Shown here one piece after another: positions 1 to 8,379 of a stretch of 64,000 nt of DNA. Position 1 is the first letter of the stretch. Each line of letters starts with the position of its first letter. The stretch is from Francisella frigiditurris (GTDB lineage Bacteria > Pseudomonadota > Gammaproteobacteria > Francisellales > Francisellaceae), in contig NZ_CP009654.1 of the NCBI RefSeq assembly GCF_001880225.1, positions 1,739,001-1,803,000 on the forward strand. The letters run 5' to 3'. A model generated the notes under the pieces. It was not told where the DNA came from and searched no databases. It was given only the letters and a program-made list of their open reading frames with translations. The translations under genes and the position numbers were made by a program.

Positions 1-748
1 TCTCACCAAAAATACAAGACATTAAGCATAATTCACCACTTTCTTTAGGTGTAACAAAATATCTTTTAATATCATTAGGTGCTACAATAGGCTGTTTTTT
101 TTGAATTCTTTGATTAAACCCATGAAGCAGACTTCCATCACTAAATGCCACATTTGCAAATCTCGCCATGGATATATCTATTTCACGGGAATTTTTATGC
201 GCAAACATCTCCATAATCCGCTTACTGGCCCCCATCATATTAACAGGATTAGCGGCTTTATCTGTGCTCACACAAAAATATTTTTTTACTCCATTTTCTA
301 TAGACTGCTTTATAGTTTTATCAGTGTTAAAAATATTCGTTTCAATCATTCTCATTAAAGTAAATGGATCTTTTTCACTTCTAACGTGTTTTAGTGCTGA
401 TAAATTCAATACATAGTCATACTCACCATCATTCTTTATAAAAGCATCATACTCAAGGCTCCCAATATCTAATGCAAAAGTCTTAAAATCCCCATCTATA
501 TAACCATGTGAACTTCTTATATCCCTTACTAGCTCTACCATATTGTTTTCTGAGATATCTACTACATGGAGCTTTTTAGGATTTCGCTTAAAGATTTCTT
601 TAGTAACAGCCTGCCCAATAGAGCCTGCTGCTCCTAAAACCAAAAACCTTGAGGACGAAACTTCATCAGATAGTTTCTTTTCATTTTTTGTTACATCTGC
701 TATAAATAATTCTTGTGTTCTTCCAATCAAGTTTAATATATTTATCAT
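1..748 (-). CDS. LegB/CapD-like nucleotide-sugar 4,6-dehydratase, partial (cut by left edge)
   Basis: An open frame starts at the ATG read from position 748 on the minus strand and runs off the left edge, so about 249 residues are visible and the C-terminus is missing. After roughly 33 N-terminal residues comes a Rossmann motif (LGAAGSIGQ), then LSALKHVRSEKDP and a STDKAANPVNMMGASK stretch, which carries the Met/Lys pair used by short-chain dehydrogenases that act on UDP-GlcNAc. These are hallmarks of the polysaccharide 4,6-dehydratase family (CapD/LegB type), which makes a 4-keto-6-deoxy sugar. It starts 16 bases after fnlC, so it is the last visible gene of the O-antigen operon. The N-terminal extension and the VAFSDGSLLHGFNQR segment remind me of the LegB-type branch, but substrate and product are inferred. 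Confidence 0.85.
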   Translation of the reverse strand, partial: MINILNLIGRTQELFIADVTKNEKKLSDEVSSSRFLVLGAAGSIGQAVTKEIFKRNPKKLHVVDISENNMVELVRDIRSSHGYIDGDFKTFALDIGSLEYDAFIKNDGEYDYVLNLSALKHVRSEKDPFTLMRMIETNIFNTDKTIKQSIENGVKKYFCVSTDKAANPVNMMGASKRIMEMFAHKNSREIDISMARFANVAFSDGSLLHGFNQRIQKKQPIVAPNDIKRYFVTPKESGELCLMSCIFGE

Positions 749-764
749 TTACTGCCCCAAAAGC

Positions 765-1874
765 TTAAAAATTATAGTTTAAATATGAAACAATTATTTT
801 TAACACCTTATCAGAAACATTTGGCATAGAGTAGTCAGCCACAAGTCTCCTTCTATCATCGATCTCTTCATTCAATACTGTTAGAGCTTGTAATATTCTA
901 TCTTTTTTTAATCCCACCATCATGACTGTACCTTCTTCGACTGCCTCAGGCCTTTCATGTGAGTATCTTATATTTAAAGCCTTAAACCCTAGTATTGAAC
1001 TTTCTTCACTAATAGTTCCACTATCACTAAGCACTACTTTTGAATCTAACTGAAGTTTATTATAGTCAATAAAACCTAGAGGTTTTAATATTTTAATCAA
1101 TGGGTTTAACTCTATCTTTTCAGCATCTAAAACATTCTTTGTTCTAGGGTGTGTACTTACAATAATTGGTAGATTATATATTTCAGCAATACTATTTAAA
1201 GATTCAAACAGGTCTAAAAAATGCTCTTTATGACTTACATTTTCTTCTCTGTGAGCAGAAACGACAAAATATTCGTTCTTTATCAAACCTAGTTTTTCAC
1301 ATATTTTTGACTTATTTATATCATCTTTTTTATTTTGTAAAACCTCAAACATTGGGCTGCCTGTCTTTATAATTCTTTGTCCAGGAAAACCTTCTCTTAA
1401 AAGATATTCTCTAGCAATATCGCTATAAGGCAGATTTATATCTGATATGTGATCAACTATTTTCCTATTTATTTCTTCTGGGACTCTTTTATCATAACAC
1501 CTATTACCAGCCTCCATATGGAAGACACTAATACCTTTTCTTTTTGCTGCAATAGCTGATAAACAACTATTTGTATCTCCCAAAACCAGCAATGCTTCTG
1601 GTTTCTCATTATCAAGAACTTCATCTATTTTAATAAAAATATTTCCTATAGTTTCCATTGGCTTACTATTATTAACTGAATTAAGGAAGTAATCAGGCTT
1701 CCTTAAGCCAAAGTCCTCGAAAAATACTTGATTCAATTCATAGTCATGGTTCTGACCTGTATGGACTAGTATATGTTCAATAGCTGAACTTTGATCTAGT
1801 TTTAAAATAGTTGCTGATAAACGAATAATTTCTGGTCTTGTACCAACTACAGTCATTACTTTTAATTTTTTCAT
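765..1874 (-). CDS. fnlC: UDP-N-acetyl-L-talosamine/fucosamine 2-epimerase (WecB family)
   Basis: The 369-residue protein belongs to the non-hydrolysing UDP-GlcNAc 2-epimerase family: it opens with VMTVVGTRPEIIR and has the conserved HTGQNHDYEL, LGDTNS, FHMEAGNRC, EEINRKIVDH, SAHREEN and LSDSGTISEE stretches. A plain WecB would make UDP-ManNAc. Because fnlA and fnlB lie directly upstream (6 bases from fnlB), the better reading is the third enzyme of UDP-L-FucNAc synthesis (FnlC/CapG/WbjD), which inverts C2 of UDP-N-acetyl-L-pneumosamine-type intermediates. It acts in the cytoplasm. Family is certain; the exact substrate is inferred from the neighbours. Confidence 0.92.
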   Translation of the reverse strand: MKKLKVMTVVGTRPEIIRLSATILKLDQSSAIEHILVHTGQNHDYELNQVFFEDFGLRKPDYFLNSVNNSKPMETIGNIFIKIDEVLDNEKPEALLVLGDTNSCLSAIAAKRKGISVFHMEAGNRCYDKRVPEEINRKIVDHISDINLPYSDIAREYLLREGFPGQRIIKTGSPMFEVLQNKKDDINKSKICEKLGLIKNEYFVVSAHREENVSHKEHFLDLFESLNSIAEIYNLPIIVSTHPRTKNVLDAEKIELNPLIKILKPLGFIDYNKLQLDSKVVLSDSGTISEESSILGFKALNIRYSHERPEAVEEGTVMMVGLKKDRILQALTVLNEEIDDRRRLVADYSMPNVSDKVLKIIVSYLNYNF

Positions 1875-1880
1875 AAATTA

Positions 1881-2975
1881 CTACACCTTCAAAAAATACG
1901 TGTCTGGATTATTTTTATCAAAATATTCATTAGCCCACATAATAGTTACCATATCAGTATCACCAAGATTCTCAATATTATGCGTATAACCAGTGGGAAT
2001 ATCAACTACCTCAAGTTTATCAGATGATAGATAATACTCTATAATTTCTTGACTATATATATTTCTAAACCTCACCACACCTTTTCCAGAAACTACCAAA
2101 AACTTTTCATTTTTAGTATGGTGCCAATGTTGACCTTTAGTAATTCCTGATTTGGATATATTAACAGAAACTTGACCTTTCTCATCCAATCTAAGAAATT
2201 CAGTAAATGAGCCTCTATCATCTACATTCATCTTTAAAGGATATGAAAAATGATCTTTGGGTAAAAAACTTAGATACGTGCTATAGAGTTTTTTTGTAAA
2301 CTCATCAAACATATTTACAATTTCTAGAGTCTGTCTAGATGATTTGAATCTATATATTAACTCAGCTATTTTACCTAAAGTTACTTCATAGCTTTTGGAA
2401 ACATTTTTATAACCACTATTTTGATTATTATGTTCTTTCAGTAGCTTAATAAAATCTTTTATTAAGTCATCTATATAAACTAAATTTAATATAGCATCTT
2501 TATCGTTAATATTTATAGGTATATCCCTAGCGATATTATGACAAAATGTAGCTACTACAGTATTATAATTAGGTTTACTCCACTTACCAAAGACATTAGG
2601 TAGTCTAAAAATAAAAATCTTATTTAACGAGGCAAGAGCAGTCTCTTCAGCTAATCTTTTACTTACACCATAATCATTATCTTTATTAGCTTGTATCGAA
2701 GATGATAAAACTACTGGTGAACTATTACCATTTTTCGCTAATAAATCAAATAGTTCCTGTGTTAATTGAGTATTTACCTGTCTAAATTCATCATTATTAA
2801 CTGGCCTATTAGAACCTGCTAAATGAAAAACAAAATCACAATTTTTGGTATAGAGATCTAGCTCTTCAGCATCTGACTCTCTAGTGTATTTATAAAGCTG
2901 ATAATCTAAATTTTCTAATTCGGCACACAGATTTTTGCCTACAAAACCATTAGCTCCTGTTACTAAAACTTTCAT
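1881..2975 (-). CDS. fnlB: UDP-2-acetamido-2,6-dideoxy-hexulose reductase, SDR plus cupin (FnlB/CapF)
   Basis: 364 residues in two parts. The N-terminal part is a short-chain dehydrogenase with GANGFVGKNL near residue 7, FHLAGSNRPV, and a YGVSKRLAEE site holding the YxxxK catalytic pair. The C-terminal third, from about residue 245, is a cupin with GQHWHHTKNEKFLVVSGKG and PTGYTHNIENLG. This SDR-plus-cupin fusion is specific to CapF/FnlB/WbjC, the second enzyme of UDP-L-FucNAc synthesis, which uses NADPH to reduce the keto sugar made by FnlA. One base separates it from fnlA and six from fnlC, so the three are surely co-expressed. Confidence 0.95.
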   Translation of the reverse strand: MKVLVTGANGFVGKNLCAELENLDYQLYKYTRESDAEELDLYTKNCDFVFHLAGSNRPVNNDEFRQVNTQLTQELFDLLAKNGNSSPVVLSSSIQANKDNDYGVSKRLAEETALASLNKIFIFRLPNVFGKWSKPNYNTVVATFCHNIARDIPININDKDAILNLVYIDDLIKDFIKLLKEHNNQNSGYKNVSKSYEVTLGKIAELIYRFKSSRQTLEIVNMFDEFTKKLYSTYLSFLPKDHFSYPLKMNVDDRGSFTEFLRLDEKGQVSVNISKSGITKGQHWHHTKNEKFLVVSGKGVVRFRNIYSQEIIEYYLSSDKLEVVDIPTGYTHNIENLGDTDMVTIMWANEYFDKNNPDTYFLKV

Positions 2976-2976
2976 A

Positions 2977-3981
2977 CTAGTATCCTATTTTCTCTAAAAG
3001 CTTCTTCATCGATTCGACATCTAGCCTATTAGTATTATGCGAGTGATAATCCTCAGCTTTAGCAATAGTACTTTCACCATCCGAAAAGTATTTGCTATAA
3101 TTAAGATCTCTATCATCTGCCGCTATCCTATAGTATTGTCCCATGTCCTCAGCTCTAGACATTTCTTCTTTTGTAACTAGCACTTCGTATAGCTTCTCAC
3201 CATGCCTAAATCCGATAATATCTATACCTATTTTTTTATTCTTCTTCTGCATAATTGCTTCAGCTAGTGTTTGGATAGTAGCCGCCGGCGCTTTTTGGAT
3301 AAACAAGTCGCCTTGGTTTGCATTTCTAAATGCAAATAACACCAAATCAACTGCATCTTCTAATGTCATCATAAATCTAGTCATATTAGGATCTGTAATA
3401 GTAAGATTTTTACCTTCATCTATAAGCTTAGAAAATAATGGAATTACAGAACCCCTGCTAGCCATTACATTACCATATCTTGTAATTGATATCTTGGTTT
3501 CATGATTAGATAAATTTCTGCTTTTTGCTACTGCTACTTTTTCCATCATTGCTTTTGAAATCCCCATAGCATTTATAGGATAGGCAGCTTTATCTGTACT
3601 TAGGCAAACAACACTCTTTACATTATAAAATATAGCTGAATCTAATACATTCTCAGTACCAAGAACATTAGTATTAACAGCCTCCATTGGAAAAAACTCA
3701 CAAGATGGGACTTGCTTAAGAGCCGCCGCATGAAAGACATAATCTACTCCCTTCATTGCTGTGTCAACACTCTTTCTATCTCTTACATTACCTATATAGA
3801 ATTTCAGCTTATCTGAATTATACTTCTTTCGCATATCATCTTGTTTTTTTTCATCGCGCGAAAATATACGTATTTCTTTAATACCACTATCTAAAAATCT
3901 ATTCGCTACAGTTTCGCCAAATGATCCTGTACCTCCTGTTATTAAAAGAACTTTATCTTTAAAATCATTTAAACAAGTCAT
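2977..3981 (-). CDS. fnlA: UDP-GlcNAc 4,6-dehydratase/5-epimerase (FnlA/CapE)
   Basis: 334 residues, a soluble extended SDR enzyme. The NAD-binding motif TGGTGSFG sits at residues 15-22, followed by FHAAALKQVPSCE and STDKAAYPINAMGISK, in which Met and Lys replace the usual Tyr/Lys arrangement, as in inverting 4,6-dehydratases. RFMMTLEDAV and FRHGEKLYEVLVT are also typical of FnlA/CapE/WbjB. It performs the first step from UDP-GlcNAc toward UDP-L-FucNAc. The start overlaps the preceding glycosyltransferase gene by 17 bases, which suggests coupled translation; fnlB follows after one base. Confidence 0.95.
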   Translation of the reverse strand: MTCLNDFKDKVLLITGGTGSFGETVANRFLDSGIKEIRIFSRDEKKQDDMRKKYNSDKLKFYIGNVRDRKSVDTAMKGVDYVFHAAALKQVPSCEFFPMEAVNTNVLGTENVLDSAIFYNVKSVVCLSTDKAAYPINAMGISKAMMEKVAVAKSRNLSNHETKISITRYGNVMASRGSVIPLFSKLIDEGKNLTITDPNMTRFMMTLEDAVDLVLFAFRNANQGDLFIQKAPAATIQTLAEAIMQKKNKKIGIDIIGFRHGEKLYEVLVTKEEMSRAEDMGQYYRIAADDRDLNYSKYFSDGESTIAKAEDYHSHNTNRLDVESMKKLLEKIGY

Positions 3982-5188
3982 CCAACTCTTCCATTAGTTT
4001 ATTTTTGTTAAAATATTTCTGTGAAAACTCTATAGCATTTTGAGACATGCTGGCTATTTCAGACTCTGGCATAGCTTTCATTTTTAATATATTATCATAT
4101 AATGATATCCAGTCTCCCGAGTCACTTGATAAACCACATTTTGCTTCAGTAATTATTTCTTGAACTTCTCCATCTGCTGATACCAATATCGGTTTACCAC
4201 AAGCCAAACACGACTGTGTTTTAGCAGGAATTGTCATTGAAAATATCTCTGACTTAGTCAAACATATTAATGAAGCATCTACTTCATACATAAAATACTT
4301 GATATTTTGTGGAAGCTGCGACTCAATAAACACAAAATAGCTATCAATATTATTTTGAGCAACATTATTCTGTAATTGATGCTTATATCGGCCATTTCCA
4401 ACTACATAAAACTTCACATCTCTTACATTACTCTCTTTAAGCTTTAATGCGACTTTAACAAGTATATCTAACCCTTGTGCTTCACCTACATTCCCAGCAA
4501 AAAGCACCTTAAAACTACCATCATCTTTAAAATATTTATTATAAACTTGCTCATCTCTTAATTTAGCTTCCTCATAAAAACTCTCAGCATATTGTGGCCA
4601 AAACATTATTTTATGCTCGTATGAATTATTTCGAGATACTATTTTACCCATAAAACCTCTTGATGAAGTTAAAATCATATTGCAATTTTTATAAATATAA
4701 TCAACCATCTTATTAAGTCTAGTTAGGATAAATTTATTTTTTAACCCAAGAACAACTTCAACACTTTCTGGCCATAAATCTGTTACATAAATATAACAAG
4801 GAATATGATTTTTCTTAGCTATCTTAATAGCTGGCAAAGCCTGAGTCATTGGTGAAACTTCATATATAAATATATAATCTAGCTTTAATTTGGAAAAAAA
4901 TGACCAAACATAACCAGAAATCACAAATGATATATAATTCAATGCTAAAAGTAGCTTACTATTTTTTCTTGGAATTATAGGAATTCTAATTATATTAACT
5001 CCACCATAATTTTCTTTTCTTTTACTAAAATAACCATATCCTTTGAAAAAATTCCCTGAAGGATAGTTTGGTATACCTGTTAGTACTGTGACTTCATATC
5101 CCCTATTATATAGCTCAACCGCTAAATCATTGACCCTAAAATTCTCAGGATAAAAATATTGGCTAACTATTAATATATGCTTCTTCAT
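3965..5188 (-). CDS. wbuB: WbuB-like GT4 glycosyltransferase, probable L-FucNAc transferase
   Basis: 407 residues of a GT-B (GT4) glycosyltransferase. The N-terminus ILIVSQYFYPENFRVNDLA followed by GIPNYPSG is the pattern of WbuB proteins, which add L-FucNAc to lipid-linked O-unit intermediates. The C-terminal donor half has VLFAGNVGEAQGLDIL and a region with two glutamates (GEVQEIITEAKCG) that normally hold the nucleotide sugar. It overlaps wbtC by 4 bases and fnlA by 17, so it is translated together with the enzymes that make UDP-L-FucNAc; that context supports the proposed donor. The acceptor sugar is unknown and the donor is an inference. Confidence 0.82.
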   Translation of the reverse strand: MKKHILIVSQYFYPENFRVNDLAVELYNRGYEVTVLTGIPNYPSGNFFKGYGYFSKRKENYGGVNIIRIPIIPRKNSKLLLALNYISFVISGYVWSFFSKLKLDYIFIYEVSPMTQALPAIKIAKKNHIPCYIYVTDLWPESVEVVLGLKNKFILTRLNKMVDYIYKNCNMILTSSRGFMGKIVSRNNSYEHKIMFWPQYAESFYEEAKLRDEQVYNKYFKDDGSFKVLFAGNVGEAQGLDILVKVALKLKESNVRDVKFYVVGNGRYKHQLQNNVAQNNIDSYFVFIESQLPQNIKYFMYEVDASLICLTKSEIFSMTIPAKTQSCLACGKPILVSADGEVQEIITEAKCGLSSDSGDWISLYDNILKMKAMPESEIASMSQNAIEFSQKYFNKNKLMEELDDLFK

Positions 5189-5976
5189 AATTTATATGTC
5201 AAATTCCCAAAAACTTTATTTACAAAATCTACTTTTTTAGCAATTAATCTTATAATTGGGTTAAATAAGACTGTTAGATAAGTGTTCTTAGATAAAATGT
5301 TTTTTCTGTAATCCCTGATAAATTTTGATGTACAAAAATACTCGCTATCTTGAGGTAAAAAAATTCCATTTTTACTTTGGATAATTATTTCAGCAATCTC
5401 TTTAGATAAGTTTTCTATTGATATAACGCTTCTTTGATTTTTTATATCTGGGAAAATAAAAGCATACTTTGCCAGTTTAACCAACTTTGGATAGTTACCT
5501 TTTGAGCCTTCTCCATATACCATGGGTGGTCTAATTATAGCAATACTAAAGTCGTCACTAATCAATGTATTTAGTTTAATTTCAGCTTGTAACTTACTAT
5601 CCCCATAAAAGTCGTCTGGTTTAGGTTCAGTATCTTTAGTTATAACTTTTTGCTGACCTATCTGTGCACTATCGCCATAAACTATAATACTACTTAAAAA
5701 CACAAACTGTCTAACACCCTGATCTTTAGCTTGTTTTGCTAGATTATAAGTTAGTTGCGTGTTTATTCTATAGTATTTTTCTTTTAGTTTAGGATCTTTT
5801 GAAGTATGGGCGATTCCTGCCACATGTAATATACAATCATACTTTAAAAAATTTAAACTTTTCCAATTATCATTTTTTAAAGAAATCTTATTAATTTCAA
5901 AATCACTTACACAGTATTCAGCAAAAGAATTACCAATATAACTATTTAGGCCTGTAATTAAGATCTTCTTTTTCAT
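5185..5976 (-). CDS. wbtC: WbtC, NAD-dependent sugar epimerase/reductase (UDP-QuiNAc-forming type)
   Basis: 263 residues of the SDR family with ITGLNSYIGNSF at the N-terminus, CILHVAGIAHTSKDP, FLSSIIVYGDS and the YGDSK (YxxxK) site. The AGIAH/LSSIIVYG pattern matches WbpV/WbtC-type reductases, which act after WbpM/WbtA-type dehydratases to turn UDP-4-keto-6-deoxy-GlcNAc into UDP-D-QuiNAc. It overlaps wbtB by 4 bases and the glycosyltransferase by 4 bases. Its length and place after wbtA and wbtB agree with wbtC of F. tularensis, where it has often been labelled UDP-glucose 4-epimerase. The reductase role is inferred from family and context. Confidence 0.85.
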   Translation of the reverse strand: MKKKILITGLNSYIGNSFAEYCVSDFEINKISLKNDNWKSLNFLKYDCILHVAGIAHTSKDPKLKEKYYRINTQLTYNLAKQAKDQGVRQFVFLSSIIVYGDSAQIGQQKVITKDTEPKPDDFYGDSKLQAEIKLNTLISDDFSIAIIRPPMVYGEGSKGNYPKLVKLAKYAFIFPDIKNQRSVISIENLSKEIAEIIIQSKNGIFLPQDSEYFCTSKFIRDYRKNILSKNTYLTVLFNPIIRLIAKKVDFVNKVFGNLTYKL

Positions 5977-6590
5977 TTTTGATTCTCTTTTTTCTCTATT
6001 GAACCTGTGCCACCCTCAACCACACCTTTTCTAGCAAAAACAGAAAATACTGTTAGAAAAATACATTTCAAGTCAAACCATGTGCTTTTATTTTTGACAT
6101 AGTCTCCATCAAACTTAGCTTTATTAGTTATTGGCAATTCATCACGGCCATTTATTTGAGCCCAACCGGTTAATCCCACGGGTACATTATTTGCTCCATA
6201 TTTATCACGCTCAATAATTAAATCATCTTGATTCCACAATGCTGGTCGTGGACCTACTATACTCATTTCACCTTTTAGAATATTTATGATTTGTGGTAAC
6301 TCATCTAGAGATGTTTTTCTTAAAAATGCCCCTATCTTAGTTATACACTTAGATGGATCTTGTAATAAGTGCGTTGGCATATCTTTTGGAGTATCTACAT
6401 ACATAGTTCTAAATTTATATATATAAAAAAATTGTTTATCTTTACCATAACGCTTTTGCTTAAAAAATATAGGCCCTTTTGAATCTTTCTTTATCATAAA
6501 AATAATAATTAGAAAAAATGGGATCAACAATACTATCCCGACAAAAGAAAGTAAGATGTCAAGTAGTCTTTTAAAAATCTTGTAAAACAT
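5973..6590 (-). CDS. wbtB: WbtB, undecaprenyl-phosphate sugar-phosphate transferase
   Basis: 205 residues of the bacterial sugar transferase (PglC/WbaP catalytic core) family. A hydrophobic hairpin spans residues 10-32. Then come FFKQKRYGKD, YKFRTM, SLDELPQ, IVGPRP and GLTGWAQINGRDELP, all conserved in this monotopic family. It would move a sugar 1-phosphate, here most likely QuiNAc-1-P, from UDP-sugar to undecaprenyl phosphate at the inner face of the membrane, starting the O-unit. It follows wbtA after 5 bases and overlaps wbtC by 4, tying the initiating enzyme to the two genes that make its probable substrate. Confidence 0.92.
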   Translation of the reverse strand: MFYKIFKRLLDILLSFVGIVLLIPFFLIIIFMIKKDSKGPIFFKQKRYGKDKQFFYIYKFRTMYVDTPKDMPTHLLQDPSKCITKIGAFLRKTSLDELPQIINILKGEMSIVGPRPALWNQDDLIIERDKYGANNVPVGLTGWAQINGRDELPITNKAKFDGDYVKNKSTWFDLKCIFLTVFSVFARKGVVEGGTGSIEKKENQK

Positions 6591-6595
6591 AATCT

Positions 6596-8338
6596 TTACC
6601 GATTTAACCTATGCTCAAACTCTGGAACAATCTTTTTTAAAATTCTAATTTTATCACTATTTACTAGTAGTGAATTAATATCTTTAATTAGCTCATTAAT
6701 ATCATAAAATGTCTTTTTACCAACGAAGATATCTTTATAATCAGTACTAGTATCACCCTCCTCTATCAAAAGCTCTTCATAAAGCTTCTCTCCTTGGCGT
6801 AGACCAATTACCTTGATAGCAATATCATCTCGACCAGAGAGTTTGATAAATTGCTTAGCAAGATCAAGTATCTTAACAGGCTTACCCATATCCAAAACAA
6901 AGACTTCCGAATTTTTTGCTATTGCACCTGCTTGTAATACAAGCTCACAAGCTTCTGGAATTAACATAAAATATCTCGTAATCTCTGGATGCGTAACAGT
7001 AAGAGGCCCACCTTTTCTAATTTGCTCTTCAAATTTAGGGATCACGCTTCCACTACTTCCTAGAACATTCCCAAATCTAACCGCTGCTAGCTTAGTCTTT
7101 CTAGGATCGATATTCTGCAAATATAACTCACAAATACGCTTTGTTGCTCCCATAACGTTAGTTGGGCGCACAGCCTTATCTGTAGAAATAAGAATAAAAG
7201 ACTCAGCACCATACTCAATTGCTAAATCTATAGCATTTATTGTACCTACAATATTATTTACTATTGCTTTATCAATATTACCCTCAACTAATGGGACATG
7301 TTTATAAGCTGCTGCATGAAAGATGATATCTGGCGCATATTGTTTATAAACCCCTTCTAAATCACTTTTATCACTAACTGAACAAAGTACACTCTTAATA
7401 TTATATTCTTCATATTCATCAGCAATTTTATATAAATTAAATTCACTGTGATCTAGAAGTACTATTTGTTTAGCCTCGAACTTAATACATTGCCTAACAA
7501 TCTCTGAACCTATACTACCACCTGCTCCAGTAACTAAAATAACTTTATCTTTTATAAAATTCAAGATATTCTTCTTATCCAAACTCTTAGAATCTCTCGA
7601 TAAAAGATCATATAGAGAAACTGGTTTTAGCTGAGATAAAAAGCTTTCATCTCGTAATATATTTTCAAGAGAGGGCATGATCTTAACTTGAGAGAAACCA
7701 TCCTGAAATTCATCAAAAATTTCTTTAATAACTTTTTTAGATTCTCTTGGAAGAGCTATAACAAGTAAATCAAAATTTTTAGATAAAAGCTCTTTTTTCA
7801 ACCTTTCTCTAGATATTATTTTTGTAGAACCTATTGTTCTCTTTTGCAAATGCACATCGTCATCAACAAAATACTTAACTCTATATTCAGTATTTATAAA
7901 TTCCAATCCTATTTTAGTTCCAGCAACTCCAGCTCCATAGATAACTGCTAACTTAGTTTTAGATACATGACTTCTATTTATAAAGTAATAATAACTATAA
8001 ACACTAAAATTTAAAGCAAGTAAATAGAAAAGAAATTCAGAAAATATTAATGCAAATGGAACCTTACCATAAAAACTTAAAGCGACAATACAAAAAACAG
8101 GAAAGTTAACAAAAATTTTTCTTAAAAAAGTTTTTTGTGTTGATTTTGACCAACTTGCTGAATAATCACGCAATAAAAAAAATGATGTCATACATCTCAA
8201 AAAAATAATAGTTAATAGAAAATATAAATCATATTTCCAATTAAATATAAAAAAACTCCAAGAGACTGTAACTATTGTTAAAAAAATAATTACAGCAAAG
8301 TTTAGAAATCTTTTATCAAACTTATTAAGTAAAAACAC
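6596..8338 (-). CDS. wbtA: WbtA, membrane UDP-GlcNAc 4,6-dehydratase (WbpM family)
   Basis: 580 residues. The first 120 residues form about four membrane segments; residues 130-240 are a Rossmann-like CoA/NAD-binding module (YGAGVAGTKIG); the rest is the dehydratase domain with TGAGGSIGSEIVRQ, FHAAAYKHVPLVE, STDKAVRPTNVMGATKR, RFGNVLGSSGSVIPKF and RQGEKLYEELL. This is the WbpM/FlaA1 family, which makes UDP-4-keto-6-deoxy-GlcNAc for 6-deoxy amino sugars such as QuiNAc. The start is GTG with a weak ribosome site. It is the first gene of the O-antigen cluster, 41 bases after hrpA. In F. tularensis, wbtA is required for O-antigen. Confidence 0.95.
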   Translation of the reverse strand: MFLLNKFDKRFLNFAVIIFLTIVTVSWSFFIFNWKYDLYFLLTIIFLRCMTSFFLLRDYSASWSKSTQKTFLRKIFVNFPVFCIVALSFYGKVPFALIFSEFLFYLLALNFSVYSYYYFINRSHVSKTKLAVIYGAGVAGTKIGLEFINTEYRVKYFVDDDVHLQKRTIGSTKIISRERLKKELLSKNFDLLVIALPRESKKVIKEIFDEFQDGFSQVKIMPSLENILRDESFLSQLKPVSLYDLLSRDSKSLDKKNILNFIKDKVILVTGAGGSIGSEIVRQCIKFEAKQIVLLDHSEFNLYKIADEYEEYNIKSVLCSVSDKSDLEGVYKQYAPDIIFHAAAYKHVPLVEGNIDKAIVNNIVGTINAIDLAIEYGAESFILISTDKAVRPTNVMGATKRICELYLQNIDPRKTKLAAVRFGNVLGSSGSVIPKFEEQIRKGGPLTVTHPEITRYFMLIPEACELVLQAGAIAKNSEVFVLDMGKPVKILDLAKQFIKLSGRDDIAIKVIGLRQGEKLYEELLIEEGDTSTDYKDIFVGKKTFYDINELIKDINSLLVNSDKIRILKKIVPEFEHRLNR

Positions 8339-8379
8339 TATGAGTCACAAGAAAAGAATTTTTCATATTATAACAAAAA

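Noticed and set aside
3143-3505. A 120-codon frame on the plus strand
   Set aside because: Antisense to fnlA, whose protein is fully conserved on the other strand.
6813-7307. A 164-codon frame on the plus strand
   Set aside because: It is antisense to the conserved dehydratase domain of wbtA and its translation resembles no protein; a shadow frame.
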